A stretch of DNA of 34,525 nt from Stenotrophomonas sp. 278 (GCF_003935715.1 NZ_RHPP01000030.1:1-34525), one strand, 5' to 3'. Positions 17,044 to 25,712 are shown, numbered from the stretch's first letter. Numbers and translations are program-made. The notes: a model not told the origin generated them from the letters alone.

Positions 17044-17280
17044 ATGTGCATGAAGAAGCCTACCTCCAAGAAGGCTACGAAGAAGCCGGTAGCCAAGGCC
17101 AGCCGAACGACTACTCGCGCCACGCCGTCTGTAGCAATGGGCTCGGACGTTCTGATACTGGATGACTTTGAGAGCCAGATTCAGAAGTTCTACAGCATGT
17201 CCAAGAAGCACGCCGTGGAGGCTGCAAAGAAAGCAGGCATCCTGACGCCAACGGGACGCCTGAGCGGTACCTATAGGTGA
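17044..17280 (+). CDS. Putative antitoxin/partner of the adjacent ART-like toxin (78 aa)
   Basis: The 78-residue protein has a very basic Lys/Thr-rich start (residues 1-30) and a conserved-looking C-terminal part (ILDDFESQIQKFYSMSKKHAVEAAKKAGILTPTGR split here as two helices and a KAGILTPTG turn). The frame overlaps the next gene by GTGA, the arrangement of a coupled antitoxin-toxin pair. ATG 17050 is an alternative start. I recall similar small partners upstream of YHG-type toxins, but the assignment is contextual and no family name is certain. Confidence 0.6.
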   Translation: MCMKKPTSKKATKKPVAKASRTTTRATPSVAMGSDVLILDDFESQIQKFYSMSKKHAVEAAKKAGILTPTGRLSGTYR

Positions 17281-18089
17281 GTAATGGCCCATTGGTCGTT
17301 GCTTATCATGGGTGCGACATCACAACGCGGGATGCCCTTGTTACGGGGCGGCAGCAACCGAAGATCAGTGCCAACCCCTATGACTGGCTGGGTCCCGGCT
17401 TCTACTTGTTCGAGAGTGACCCGGAACGCGCATTGGCCTTCGCGCAGACCGCCGCCGAGAACCCGGAATACAGATTCACCGCACGCCCCATTGTGACGCC
17501 GGCCGTAGTTGGCTGCGTCTTCGCAGCACATTCTTGCCTCGACATGACGACCCGCAAGGGCCGCGCGGAGTATACGGTCGCCCATCGGCAGCTGGAACTT
17601 GCAGCACGCACAACCGGTGCAAAGATGCCCGTAAACAAACCTGCGTTTGAAGGAGATATCGATGTTCTTCTCCGCGGGCTGGACCGCGCTGTCATAAACA
17701 TGATCCACGCCAATCGACCGAAAGAGTTCCAAGTCGTACGCGGTGCATTTCGGCAAGGTGCAGAGCTTTCACCCGGCTCAGGCTTTCATAGCAACAGCCA
17801 CATCCAGCTCGCACTACTCGACCTGGATTGCGTTGTTGGCTGGTTCCTTCCCCGCGGGGCCATCTTATTGAGTAGCGCCCCGCTGCGCGGACGCGCTGGA
17901 CGCGTCTGTCAGTTCCCATGCGGATCCAGCTCCTCTCCCAACGTACGCAGTTTTGCACGCACCAACTGCAGCGCATCGCTGCCCAACAAGAGATGCGCAG
18001 CAGGGCCACTTCGGCCGCATCGGCAAGGCATTGCAGTACCTGCACGCGGCATATGCGCAGCCGTTGACTGTGGCGCAGCTTGCAGATGA
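17277..18089 (+). CDS. Putative ADP-ribosyltransferase-like toxin with aberrant C-terminus
   Basis: GTG 17277 overlaps the partner gene. Residues 8-200 resemble ART-fold toxins (DUF3990-like): VVAYHGCD at residues 7-14 would supply the His, GPGFYLFES (about 39-47) the Tyr of an H-Y-E class active site, and the domain closes with SHIQLALLDLDCVVGWFLPRG near residue 212, split by a short loop. The remaining 55 or so residues are Cys/Arg/Ser-rich and unlike any domain; they overlap the AraC remnant in another frame. The native stop has probably been lost by a frameshift or recombination. Toxin class is inferred from motif layout. Confidence 0.6.
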   Translation: MSNGPLVVAYHGCDITTRDALVTGRQQPKISANPYDWLGPGFYLFESDPERALAFAQTAAENPEYRFTARPIVTPAVVGCVFAAHSCLDMTTRKGRAEYTVAHRQLELAARTTGAKMPVNKPAFEGDIDVLLRGLDRAVINMIHANRPKEFQVVRGAFRQGAELSPGSGFHSNSHIQLALLDLDCVVGWFLPRGAILLSSAPLRGRAGRVCQFPCGSSSSPNVRSFARTNCSASLPNKRCAAGPLRPHRQGIAVPARGICAAVDCGAACR

Positions 18090-18381
18090 GGCCGGCATGA
18101 GTGCGCCTTCCTTTTACAGCCATTTCAAAGCTGTAACGTGCGCTTCGCCCATGCAGTACCTGAAGTCCACGCGTTTGCATCAGGCACGTCTGCTGATGGT
18201 GCGCGAGGGCATGACCGCTGCGGCTGCCTGTCACGCGGCAGGGTATGAGAGCAATTCGCAGTTCAACCGGGAGTTCAAGCGCTTGTTCGGATTGACGCCT
18301 GGGCGGGAGGTGAAGCGCATGCGCGAGGCATTTTCTGTGACGGCTACGCCGGGTGGGTTTGGATTTGTTTCGTCGCATTGA
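17953..18381 (+). pseudogene. AraC-family regulator, C-terminal HTH remnant
   Basis: The frame encodes the two helix-turn-helix motifs of an AraC/XylS regulator: LTVAQLADEAGMSAPSFYSHFK and SPMQYLKSTRLHQARLLM, then AACHAAGYESNSQFNREFKR with FG..PGREVKRMR. These are the last 110 residues of a protein normally near 300. No AraC N-terminal domain can be found upstream; instead the putative toxin gene ends here in another frame. The regulator looks truncated by insertion of the toxin pair. It might still be translated from ATG 17953 as a DNA-binding fragment. Confidence 0.7.
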
Positions 18382-18393
18382 TCGCGGTGCGAT

Positions 18394-18415
18394 GACGCGC
18401 ATGGCGCGTCACTAC
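18394..18415 (-). repeat. SMAG-type GTAG palindromic repeat
   Basis: Stem GACGCGC/GCGCGTC with loop ATG is followed by ACTAC, so the GTAG head is on the minus strand. Its core is repeated at 19944-19965, so two copies with the same stem bracket the serine hydrolase gene. Confidence 0.8.
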
Positions 18416-18503
18416 CGGACGTTGCCTGTTCCCAGCAGGAATGCCAGCAACGCCAGTCCTTAACCAGCAGCATACGCCAGAGCGGCTTCATCGCGGACAC
18501 CAC

Positions 18504-19901
18504 CTACTCCAGCGGCAGCCGCCGTGTGAGGAAATTGACTGCATTCTCCATCGCGTCAGGATCGTTGTTGCTGAGTCCAATGACCACATACTGCCTGCTC
18601 GGGATCACCACGAATGCGGCATTGGCACCCGACGCGCCGCCTTCGTGTCCGAACTGACGTGCGGCACCATTACCGCTGACCATGAACCCGTATCCGTACC
18701 ACTGCTTGTGATTCTGCGCCGAAGTGGCCTGATCCAGCAGCGCGGTTGAGACCAGTTCACCACGCAACAGCGCGTCACCAAACTGCTGCAGGTCGCCGAT
18801 CGTGCTGTAGCCGCCACCCGCCGCTGTGCCACGCCAGGGCAACGACGCCGACTCGACCTGCCAACGGCCATCCACCTTCGTGTAGGGTACAACCCGTCCA
18901 GCCACAGGGCTGGACTCGGGCTCCGACCCGGTCGAGGTCATGCCCGCCGGGGCGTAGATGTGCTTCTGGATATAGTCGTAATAGGACTCCCCGCTCACCG
19001 CCTCGATGATGGCACCCAGGACCACGTAACCATAATTCGAATACCCGTCCTGGGCTCCGGGTGCATGCTCGGGTGCCCGCTTTCCAAAATGCGCGATGTA
19101 ATCCGAGTGGGTCTTCAGCCTCTGCGAGTAGCTGCTGAAGTCATCGCCGAAGATGTCGCCCAGCCCGCTGGTGTGGTTCAGCAGCTGGCGGATCGTGATC
19201 GACTCGGCGATGGCTGGGTCCGGGTAGTCGGGAAGATGGCGACGGATGCTATCGTTCAATGAAAGCTTGCCTTCCCGCACCAGCTGAAGCACGGCCACGG
19301 CAGTAAACATCTTGTTCAAAGACGCAATGCGGAATCGCGTCTCCGGCGTGATGGCCAGCGTCGACTGACGATCTGCGAACCCTCCCCACCACTGGTAGAG
19401 GACCCTGCCGCGCTCCGAGACAAGCAGCGCACCCGACAACGCATCGGAAACCACCAGTGCATCCAGGCGCTGGTTCGCTTCGGCCCTCAGCTCGCGAAGT
19501 GAAAGGCGTTTCGGAAGATATGCGGCTGGGGTCTCTACACCCTCGATCTGGAAGAAGTTCACGTCGCCGGGATCGCTTTCATCCACCTTCACCGTCACCA
19601 GCAACGAACGCTCGCTGGCTTCAACACTGACGATGGCTTCGGCAATGCTGGGCGTGCTCGACCTCATTTCCAGCAGCCGCCATGGCCCCATCGAGCTGCG
19701 CAGATCGATGTCGCGCTGCGCGCTGTGTTCCATTTTGTAGCTGGCGATTACTGTCTGCAGGCGCTGGAGTTCACCGCTGTTGTAGGCGGACAGCCAGTGG
19801 TCGAATATCTGTTGCGGGGTGGGTTCCGGGCGCGCTTCGGCGCTGGATGACGGGGCGCTGATGAGGAGGAACGCCGTGAACAGAATGGCTGCGACCTTCA
19901 T
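18504..19901 (-). CDS. Serine hydrolase, beta-lactamase-fold (PF00144-like)
   Basis: The 465-residue protein has a signal peptide (hydrophobic residues 3-18, cleavage near SSSAEA), so it is exported. Residues 25-130 form an NTF2-like region of unknown role. Residues 140-465 are the class C beta-lactamase/DD-peptidase fold with Ser194-Leu-Asn-Lys197 as the SxxK motif, Tyr287-Ser-Asn289 as YxN, and HEGGASG as the third motif. Members are esterases, peptidases or beta-lactamase relatives; nothing shows antibiotic hydrolysis. It is flanked by SMAG repeats and transcribed alone. ATG 19901 precedes a typical signal sequence. Confidence 0.88.
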   Translation of the reverse strand: MKVAAILFTAFLLISAPSSSAEARPEPTPQQIFDHWLSAYNSGELQRLQTVIASYKMEHSAQRDIDLRSSMGPWRLLEMRSSTPSIAEAIVSVEASERSLLVTVKVDESDPGDVNFFQIEGVETPAAYLPKRLSLRELRAEANQRLDALVVSDALSGALLVSERGRVLYQWWGGFADRQSTLAITPETRFRIASLNKMFTAVAVLQLVREGKLSLNDSIRRHLPDYPDPAIAESITIRQLLNHTSGLGDIFGDDFSSYSQRLKTHSDYIAHFGKRAPEHAPGAQDGYSNYGYVVLGAIIEAVSGESYYDYIQKHIYAPAGMTSTGSEPESSPVAGRVVPYTKVDGRWQVESASLPWRGTAAGGGYSTIGDLQQFGDALLRGELVSTALLDQATSAQNHKQWYGYGFMVSGNGAARQFGHEGGASGANAAFVVIPSRQYVVIGLSNNDPDAMENAVNFLTRRLPLE

Positions 19902-19943
19902 GCACTACCCTCCTTGGTCTGTGATGTCATCTTGGGCCGCGAA

Positions 19944-19965
19944 GACGCGCATGGCGCGTCACTAC
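19944..19965 (-). repeat. SMAG-type repeat supplying the stop codon of the kinase gene
   Basis: Stem GACGCGC (19944-19950), loop ATG, GCGCGTC (19954-19960), then CTAC at 19962-19965. On the minus strand the GTAG head provides the TAG stop of the kinase gene (19964-19962). Confidence 0.8.
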
Positions 19966-20996
19966 GGGGCTGCGCCGGCCGCGGCCCAGCTGCGGGCGGC
20001 GGCGTCTACTACGTTGTTGGGGGCGAACTGGTCCTGCATGTAACGTAATGCCTGCAGCCGCTGGCTGGGCGGACGGGCCGCCGCGCCGGGTTCCAGCAGC
20101 AGGTCGTGGAACTCCTGGATGTCGTGCAGGATGCGCCAGTGACGGTAGCAGGCCAGACGGACGGGGTCGAGCGTGACCGGACCGTAGCCTTCGGCAAAGC
20201 CCGGCGGGTCATCGCGGCCCCAGCGGCCGCCGACGCCGGCTCCGATGAACATCAGGTCGCACTCGCGCGGGGCGCGCAGCATGCCGTCCCAGTCGATCAG
20301 GCACAGACCGCCGTCAGGCCGCAGCAGCACATTGCCCGCGTGCACGTCGCCGTGGCAGAGCACGACGGCGGCGGTTTGACCGGCGAGGCGCGCACGCAGC
20401 TGCACGCAGCGCTGCCATACGTCGGCAATCAACGGTCGGTAAAGCCGCCAGGTCTGGCGGTAGCGTTCGGCCAGTTCGTCGGAAATCTGCCACTGGGCGT
20501 CACCGCCCTGCAGCCACGCCCCTACCCGCTCCACGGCCGGTTCGTCTTCCAGTTGCGGCTGCGCCAGCGGAGCCAGGAGCGCGGCGGGCACGGAAGCTTC
20601 ATGCACGCTGCGCAGCACCTGGCCAAGTCGATGCCATTGCTCGCGTGAGAGCGCGGCTTCGAAGCCGGATTGACCTTCAATGTAGGGAAACAGAGTCCAC
20701 TGCAGGCCATCGGCCAGAACCGCCGGTGCACCGTTGCGGGTGGTCAGCGGGGCGGCCACCTCGCTCAGCTGCAGCTCGGTGCGCAGATATTGGAGGACCT
20801 TCCATACCGCGTCCCCCACGGCGTAGCGACGGCACTTCAGCCACCAGCGTGCCCCATCGCGCGCAACGACCTGGTACACGGTGGCACCGGCGTCGGCACC
20901 AGCGGGGCGTTGCACCACCTGCTCGGCGTGCACGTCGTAGGCCTGGGCCAGCACGGCAGTGATCTGTGCGACCGATAACTCCTGGGGGTGACGCAT
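19962..20996 (-). CDS. APH(9)-like aminoglycoside/spectinomycin phosphotransferase-family kinase
   Basis: The 344-residue protein has the APH/choline-kinase fold. Lys54 (WWLKCRR) is the ATP-binding lysine. The catalytic motif CHGDVHAGN has Asp217 and Asn222, and LIDWD (233-237) supplies the metal-binding Asp. The stretch APRECDLMFIG, the GVGGRW loop, the YRH segment near residue 290 and APNNVVDAA near the end resemble APH(9)-Ia of Legionella, which phosphorylates spectinomycin, more closely than they resemble homoserine kinase-like proteins. Resistance is a hypothesis: many APH-fold proteins have other substrates. It ends inside a SMAG repeat and is preceded by a SMAG dimer. Confidence 0.78.
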   Translation of the reverse strand: MRHPQELSVAQITAVLAQAYDVHAEQVVQRPAGADAGATVYQVVARDGARWWLKCRRYAVGDAVWKVLQYLRTELQLSEVAAPLTTRNGAPAVLADGLQWTLFPYIEGQSGFEAALSREQWHRLGQVLRSVHEASVPAALLAPLAQPQLEDEPAVERVGAWLQGGDAQWQISDELAERYRQTWRLYRPLIADVWQRCVQLRARLAGQTAAVVLCHGDVHAGNVLLRPDGGLCLIDWDGMLRAPRECDLMFIGAGVGGRWGRDDPPGFAEGYGPVTLDPVRLACYRHWRILHDIQEFHDLLLEPGAAARPPSQRLQALRYMQDQFAPNNVVDAAARSWAAAGAAP

Positions 20997-21079
20997 GTGT
21001 TTCCAATTGAGACGTGCTTGGAAGGACTATCTCAGAAAGGGACAGCGCTGAGTTGGAAGTCCGTCACGATTAGGTCGAC

Positions 21080-21146
21080 GTAGAGCCACGCCCTGCGTGG
21101 CTACGCGGTGCTGGACACGCCCCAGCCACGCAGGGCGTGGCTCTAC
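21080..21146. repeat. Inverted pair of SMAG repeats
   Basis: One unit runs rightward (GTAG 21080-21083, stem AGCCACGC/GCGTGGCT to 21102). A second runs leftward (stem 21124-21142, CTAC at 21143-21146). The two can fold separately or as one long cruciform. They lie between the ATPase gene and the kinase gene and may end transcription. Confidence 0.88.
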
Positions 21147-21194
21147 GGGGATCATTGCACCGAGGCTACGCGGAGCGTGATCATTCCAACGCGT

Positions 21195-23387
21195 TCAGGG
21201 GGTTGCCCACGCCTCTAACTCACGCTGCAGCAAGGCCTCCACTTCCTCCCGCTGGAACTGCGTGGCAAACAACGGCACCGCAAACACGTACTGCACGCCT
21301 TCGTTCTCACGCCGGATCACGTAGGCCAGCTGCAACCGGGCCAGTGAATGCCGCAGCTGCTCCGGGTCCACCTTCACGCCGGCGGCATCAAAACCCGCCA
21401 GCAGTTGCAGCAGCGTAACCCCCTGCGCCCCGCCCGGCCCAAGCTGGGCGCTGGCGATACGGTACACCACGATGCGATCGATCCGGCAGGCTACCGGGTC
21501 CGGACTCAACCGTGCCCAGCCGGCCAGTGCATCAAATACCGGCTCCGCGGTGAGCGCGGCATGGAGCTGCGCCGGCTCGATGACGCGCTGTCCGCGCGCC
21601 AGCTGGCCAAGCAGGTACTGGCAGACAATCGCGACCAGGTTGGCGCGGCGACCACAGGCAGCGACCAATCGCTGCGGCAGGTCAGGGTTGGCGAAGTGCA
21701 CGCCCAGCCGCCCCATCGGTTCCGTAGCCAGTGCCCGGCAGGCGGCCTCTTCCAGTCCGCCAATGTGGATCACCTCACCGAAGTTGCGCAGCGGTGAGGC
21801 GAAGTCCAGCGTCACCGCTTCATACAGATCCCAGAACCCAGCCAGCATGAAGTGGCAGCGGCCTTCCTCGCTGAGTGCGCGCAGCGCGGCCAGCTGCGGG
21901 TAATCATTACCCGCCTCGGCGCGCAGGAACAGATCGGTCTCGTCGATCAGCAGCAGCACGCTGCGGCCCTGCGCGCGTTCGGACATCGCAGCCACACAGG
22001 CGTCGATGCCGCTGTCTTCGGCCAAGCCCAGTTCCAGCGCCAGGCGCGGGGTCAGGCGGTGATCGCGCAGCGCGACGTACTGGCAGTGCACGCGTGGGTG
22101 GCCGTCGAAACGACGCTCAATCGCCTTCATCAAGCTGGTCTTGCCCAACTGTCTCCCGCCGACCAGCAGGTAGTTGCCTGGCTCGCGATTGAGCACACGC
22201 GCCAGCAGTGACTCGCGGCCGAAGAACGCCGTCGGCCGGGTGATGCCGCCGTGGGTCTGATACGGTGAGATGCGGGTCACCTTGAGCTGCCGCGCCAGCA
22301 GCGCAACCAACGTCTCCTGCGCGCCCGGCTGCAGCAGCCAGCGGGTCTGGGTGACCTGGTCCAGGCACACGCACAGGTTGGCCGGGTCGTCGGCGTACTG
22401 CATCAGCGCCGGTTCGACCGACGTTGACGGGCTGACCACCAGCACCACGTCCTGTCCGTTGGGCAGATTGCGCAGCTGCTGCACGATCGACTCGCCGCTC
22501 AGTTCGGGGTCGGGCAGGTACAGCCACAGCTTCTCCAGCGCGATCGGCAGCGTGTCCGGCAGCGTCCACTCGCGCACGATGCCGTTCAACGGCCAGTCGC
22601 GCGTCGCCGCGTCCACCGCACCAATACGTGCCGCCAGCTGTATGGCACGCGTGCTGGGCGTGGCCTGTACATGGCGCAGGGCATCGCGCCAACGCGTGCT
22701 GGCGATTCCCGCCCGCTGCAGCACCTGGTCGCGCAGGCGCAGCCAGCCCAGCTGGCGGTCGAAGGTGGGCAGGCGCTGCAGCGGATGGTCGAGCAGCGTC
22801 CGCGGCTCGCGCGCGACGTCTGCCACTTCCGGACGCAGTCGCCACCAGACCACGCCGAGGCCGACCAGAGCCAGGACACTCAGCACCAGAATCAGCGTCA
22901 GCCACTGTCCCGCCGTCCACGGCTTGTTGCTGCGGCAGTCCATGGCCAGCCAGCGTTGGGGCGGCGAGGGCTCGCCCGGTTGGCAGGTCCAGCGCTCGGT
23001 GCGCGGATCGAGCGTGTGTTCCAGCACCGTGCCGCGCAGTCCGCTGTTCTCCGGGAAACGGTTGCTGAAACGCAGGCGCAGCACGAACGGCGCGGGCAGC
23101 TCTGCCTCCAGCGTGGCTTCGGCCGGGTCGTGCACGCCGGGCACCTTCACCTGTTGCGGCCATTGCCCGTCCATCAGCCATCGGCCGTGCGCCTCTTCGC
23201 GCAGAAGCGTGGTGTCGATGCGCGCGGACTGCATCAGCATCATGCTTTCGCCGTCGTGCTTCACATTCCACAGCACCCACGGGTTGATCCACGGGGCAAC
23301 GAACAGCGTGCCGAAGAAGCCGACGAACGCGATGACCAGCGCCAGGCGCACCCAGCGCCAGGCGCTCCATCCCTCAATAGCGATCAT
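21195..23387 (-). CDS. Membrane-anchored STAND/AAA-type ATPase (730 aa)
   Basis: The 730-residue protein begins with a membrane helix (residues 12-32), then a periplasmic domain of about 130 residues, a second helix (162-183) and a cytoplasmic region. A GRE motif (FFGRESLLARVL, 388-399) precedes Walker A GGRQLGKTS (410-418) and Walker B VLLLIDETD (477-485), the layout of STAND/ORC-like NTPases. The C-terminal third is winged-helix-like. ATG 23387 overlaps the stop of the upstream HTH protein (ATGA); the frame is open further upstream only by chance. The topology suggests that an outside signal controls the ATPase. Function is unknown. Confidence 0.8.
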   Translation of the reverse strand: MIAIEGWSAWRWVRLALVIAFVGFFGTLFVAPWINPWVLWNVKHDGESMMLMQSARIDTTLLREEAHGRWLMDGQWPQQVKVPGVHDPAEATLEAELPAPFVLRLRFSNRFPENSGLRGTVLEHTLDPRTERWTCQPGEPSPPQRWLAMDCRSNKPWTAGQWLTLILVLSVLALVGLGVVWWRLRPEVADVAREPRTLLDHPLQRLPTFDRQLGWLRLRDQVLQRAGIASTRWRDALRHVQATPSTRAIQLAARIGAVDAATRDWPLNGIVREWTLPDTLPIALEKLWLYLPDPELSGESIVQQLRNLPNGQDVVLVVSPSTSVEPALMQYADDPANLCVCLDQVTQTRWLLQPGAQETLVALLARQLKVTRISPYQTHGGITRPTAFFGRESLLARVLNREPGNYLLVGGRQLGKTSLMKAIERRFDGHPRVHCQYVALRDHRLTPRLALELGLAEDSGIDACVAAMSERAQGRSVLLLIDETDLFLRAEAGNDYPQLAALRALSEEGRCHFMLAGFWDLYEAVTLDFASPLRNFGEVIHIGGLEEAACRALATEPMGRLGVHFANPDLPQRLVAACGRRANLVAIVCQYLLGQLARGQRVIEPAQLHAALTAEPVFDALAGWARLSPDPVACRIDRIVVYRIASAQLGPGGAQGVTLLQLLAGFDAAGVKVDPEQLRHSLARLQLAYVIRRENEGVQYVFAVPLFATQFQREEVEALLQRELEAWATP

Positions 23388-24601
23388 GCCGGTTGGGCCT
23401 CCAGCCCTTCGTTGACCTGCTGCACGGCCAAACGGATCGCTTCGCAGCGCCATTCCAACCAGGCTCCGTCGGCGTGGCTGCGTGCGGCCAACAGGTTTTC
23501 CCAGTACAGCTGCCGCAGCAGCGGATCCATCAGATACGGGCGTGCGGGGGCGATGCGTTCGCGCGGCAGCCAGCCATTGACCGTCGCGCGGGCACCGGGC
23601 TCGCGCAGAATCGGCAGCAACGCTTCCCACAGACGCGGATGCGTCGAAAGGGTCTGGTCGAGCGCGGCATCGTCCAGGCCATCACTCCCCTGCCCGGCCA
23701 ACAGGTTCAATGCGGCCTGGGCCAGCAGCGGGTGCCCACCGGATACGTGCAGTGCGCGTTGCAGAATCGGGTCCGAAAGGCCCGTTGCGTGCCGCTGCAG
23801 ATCGTTCACACACAGCTCGGGCCAGCTCTCGGTAGCCGCAATGTTGAGCAGCGAAAGATCGCCGCCCTGGTACTTCAGATCGGCCAGCGCCGCACCGCCA
23901 CAGATCAGCAGGTGCAGCTTGCCGCTATGCATTTCGCTCAGGCTGCGCAGAATGCCGGCCAGCACGTCGCGCGGACCGGCTGCGCCCTGTTCAAAGCGGC
24001 TGACCAGACAGAACGACGGACCCGGCTGCTGCAGCCTGCGCGCCAGTGCGACTTCAAAGCCGGCATCGGAGCTCACGCCTTCCAGCCCGCACTGCGCGGC
24101 CAGCAGTGCAAAGTAATCCTCGTCGCCCTCACCAGCACGGAACGGCGGCTGCAGGTGCAGAACACGGTCCTGGCCGTATCGGCGCGCCGCCTCGGCCAGC
24201 ATGGCCGCACGTTCCGGCGGCTGGCCCCAATGCGCCTGGGTGAGCAGCAGCGCCACGGGGTACGGGCGCAGCTGTTGCAGGCGGTCGAACAACGCGGTGA
24301 CCGCCGCCGGTACTGTGAGCGGCGGCGGCGACTGCGCGGGTTCGTCCGCACCTTCCGCCGGGTACTCCGGCTCGAATCCGGCCGACTGCAGCAGTGCGTT
24401 GCACTCGGCTTCGGTCAGGCGCAGGTAGTTCGCGCAGGCCAGCACCCGGTCACGGTGGCGGCGGCTGGGGCGCGAGGTGCCCGCGCGCCAGTTGTTGACC
24501 GCCTCGCGGCTGATGCCGATTTCGCTGGCCACACCGCCTGCACTGGCCCGGATCCGCCGCATGTGGCGGGACAACAGGTCCGAAAACTCCGGAACGGGCA
24601 T
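23384..24601 (-). CDS. XRE-type HTH protein with degenerate NTPase domain (405 aa)
   Basis: Residues 5-75 form an XRE helix-turn-helix (GGVASEIGISREAVNNW, then a basic RAGTSRPSRRHRDR). Residues 105-380 resemble a STAND NTPase that has lost its P-loop: ALLLTQAHWGQPPERA sits where Walker A should be, while LHLLICGGAAL and HVSGGHPLLAQAALNLL look like sensor and GHP motifs. ATG 24601 is chosen over 24667 because the HTH starts just after it. The gene is translationally coupled to the membrane ATPase. It may be a DNA-binding or scaffold partner of that enzyme. Confidence 0.72.
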   Translation of the reverse strand: MPVPEFSDLLSRHMRRIRASAGGVASEIGISREAVNNWRAGTSRPSRRHRDRVLACANYLRLTEAECNALLQSAGFEPEYPAEGADEPAQSPPPLTVPAAVTALFDRLQQLRPYPVALLLTQAHWGQPPERAAMLAEAARRYGQDRVLHLQPPFRAGEGDEDYFALLAAQCGLEGVSSDAGFEVALARRLQQPGPSFCLVSRFEQGAAGPRDVLAGILRSLSEMHSGKLHLLICGGAALADLKYQGGDLSLLNIAATESWPELCVNDLQRHATGLSDPILQRALHVSGGHPLLAQAALNLLAGQGSDGLDDAALDQTLSTHPRLWEALLPILREPGARATVNGWLPRERIAPARPYLMDPLLRQLYWENLLAARSHADGAWLEWRCEAIRLAVQQVNEGLEAQPA

Positions 24602-24691
24602 GCAGAAAGACCAGAAGGGTGAAGGTGTGCCCACCCTACCGTGGCCGGAAACCGTGTCAACCATCATCGCGCGGGCCTCGTGCTGCCTGGA

Positions 24692-25216
24692 TCAGGCGGC
24701 CGGCAGGGCCGGCTCCCTGGGCACGATCAGCTTGCGGGTCAGCAGCAGGTGGACCACGAAGGCCAGGATCGCCAGCATGCCCAGCGCCACGCACAGCCGG
24801 CCCAGCACCGCGCCCAGGCCCTGCATGCCCTGCAGGCGGTCAGCGCGTTCGAAGTTGGCCGGGTTGCTGCGGGCGTAGGCGATCTGCACCTGGGCGTCTT
24901 CTTCCAGGTACTTGTCCGCGCTGTCTTCGGCGGTCATGAACCCCCCCTTGTACGGCACGCCGTTGGCTTCGAAGGTGTAGCTGAAGTGGTACTTCAGTGT
25001 GGTGCGGCCCTTGCGGCGGCTTTCCTCGATGTTGTCCAGCTTCACCGGGGCCTGCACCATCACCGCATCCTTGAGGATCGCCTGGGCCTGGTTGTGGCCG
25101 CTGATCGCCGAGGTGACGAAGACGGCGACCGCGATGAGGTAACCAACGATGCAGACCCAGCGCGAAACGCGGACGAAGCGGGTGTGGGAGGCGGCTGAAA
25201 ATGGAATGCTGATCAT
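24692..25216 (-). CDS. DUF3592-like membrane protein (174 aa)
   Basis: The protein has one membrane helix near residues 20-40 and a second near 138-160, enclosing a periplasmic beta-rich domain (residues 45-130) with the LKYHFSYTFEANGVPYKG strand pair and a short YARSNP motif, all typical of DUF3592 proteins. Function is unknown. It is transcribed on its own; the HTH/ATPase pair follows on the same strand after about 90 bases. Confidence 0.75.
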   Translation of the reverse strand: MISIPFSAASHTRFVRVSRWVCIVGYLIAVAVFVTSAISGHNQAQAILKDAVMVQAPVKLDNIEESRRKGRTTLKYHFSYTFEANGVPYKGGFMTAEDSADKYLEEDAQVQIAYARSNPANFERADRLQGMQGLGAVLGRLCVALGMLAILAFVVHLLLTRKLIVPREPALPAA

Positions 25217-25400
25217 GTGGTTCCCCAGGTGGATTCAAGGCCGGCGGCGGTGTGCTGCGGCGGTGGGGAAAGTGTGGGGATCGGGGCGCTGGGCTTGAAT
25301 CCGTAGCCTGTCAACTTGGCGGGATGGGCGGTTGACGATGCGTCAAGTTGGGGTGCGCGGGTCGCGTCGGCCCAATGTCATTCGCGGGATTCACTGTGCT

Positions 25401-25490
25401 CGGGATGCCCTGAATGCCTTGTGTGGCCTGAATGCCTTGAACGCCTTGAACGCCTTGGGCGGCTCGGATCGCTCGGATCGCTCGCACGAT
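25401..25490. repeat. Degenerate 9-bp tandem array A
   Basis: Ten imperfect 9-base units follow one another in register, such as CTGAATGCC (twice), TTGAACGCC (twice) and TCGGATCGC (twice). The array ends 17 bases before a SMAG element at 25508. On the minus strand it reads as three-residue repeats (QGV, QGI, RAI), which I treat as a by-product of the 9-base period rather than a real protein. Confidence 0.75.
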
Positions 25491-25507
25491 CGCGATATAT
25501 GGGACCG

Positions 25508-25580
25508 GTAGGGTCGGTCGAAAGACGACCGCCGTGAACGCAGCACCAACCGGTAACGCATGACAAAAAACGAAACCGCA
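25508..25580 (+). repeat. Extended SMAG-type element, copy 1
   Basis: GTAG at 25508, stem GGTCGGTC/GACGACC, then about 45 bases that in reverse complement match the flank of the elements at 27064-27132 and 30406-30475 (GTTCACGGC, TGCGTTAC, CGTTTCG). The repeat therefore extends well beyond the hairpin. Confidence 0.75.
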
Positions 25581-25687
25581 CTTCAATGAACATGTGATCG
25601 CGGTATCAGATTGAATCCTTTGCAACTGGTTGCAGATCGCCTTTTCGCCACTGATCATTCGTCACCGGGCGCTGTGAGCTTCACTGC

Positions 25688-25710
25688 GGTCGTCTATCGA
25701 CCGACCCTAC
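25688..25710 (-). repeat. SMAG-type repeat, convergent partner of copy 1
   Basis: GGTCGTC at 25688-25694, loop region, then GACCGACCCTAC ending at 25710. It carries the same hairpin as the extended elements but only a short matching flank (TTCACTGC). It faces the element at 25508 across about 110-180 bases without a gene. Confidence 0.75.
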
Positions 25711-25712
25711 CG

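Noticed and set aside
22117-23370. A 417-residue minus-strand frame and a 381-residue plus-strand frame over the ATPase gene
   Set aside because: They overlap the frame with intact Walker motifs and have no domain pattern or ribosome site.
25311-25658. Collagen-like small protein with QGV/QGI repeats
   Set aside because: The three-residue repeat follows from the 9-base DNA array; there is no ribosome site and the frame crosses a SMAG hairpin.
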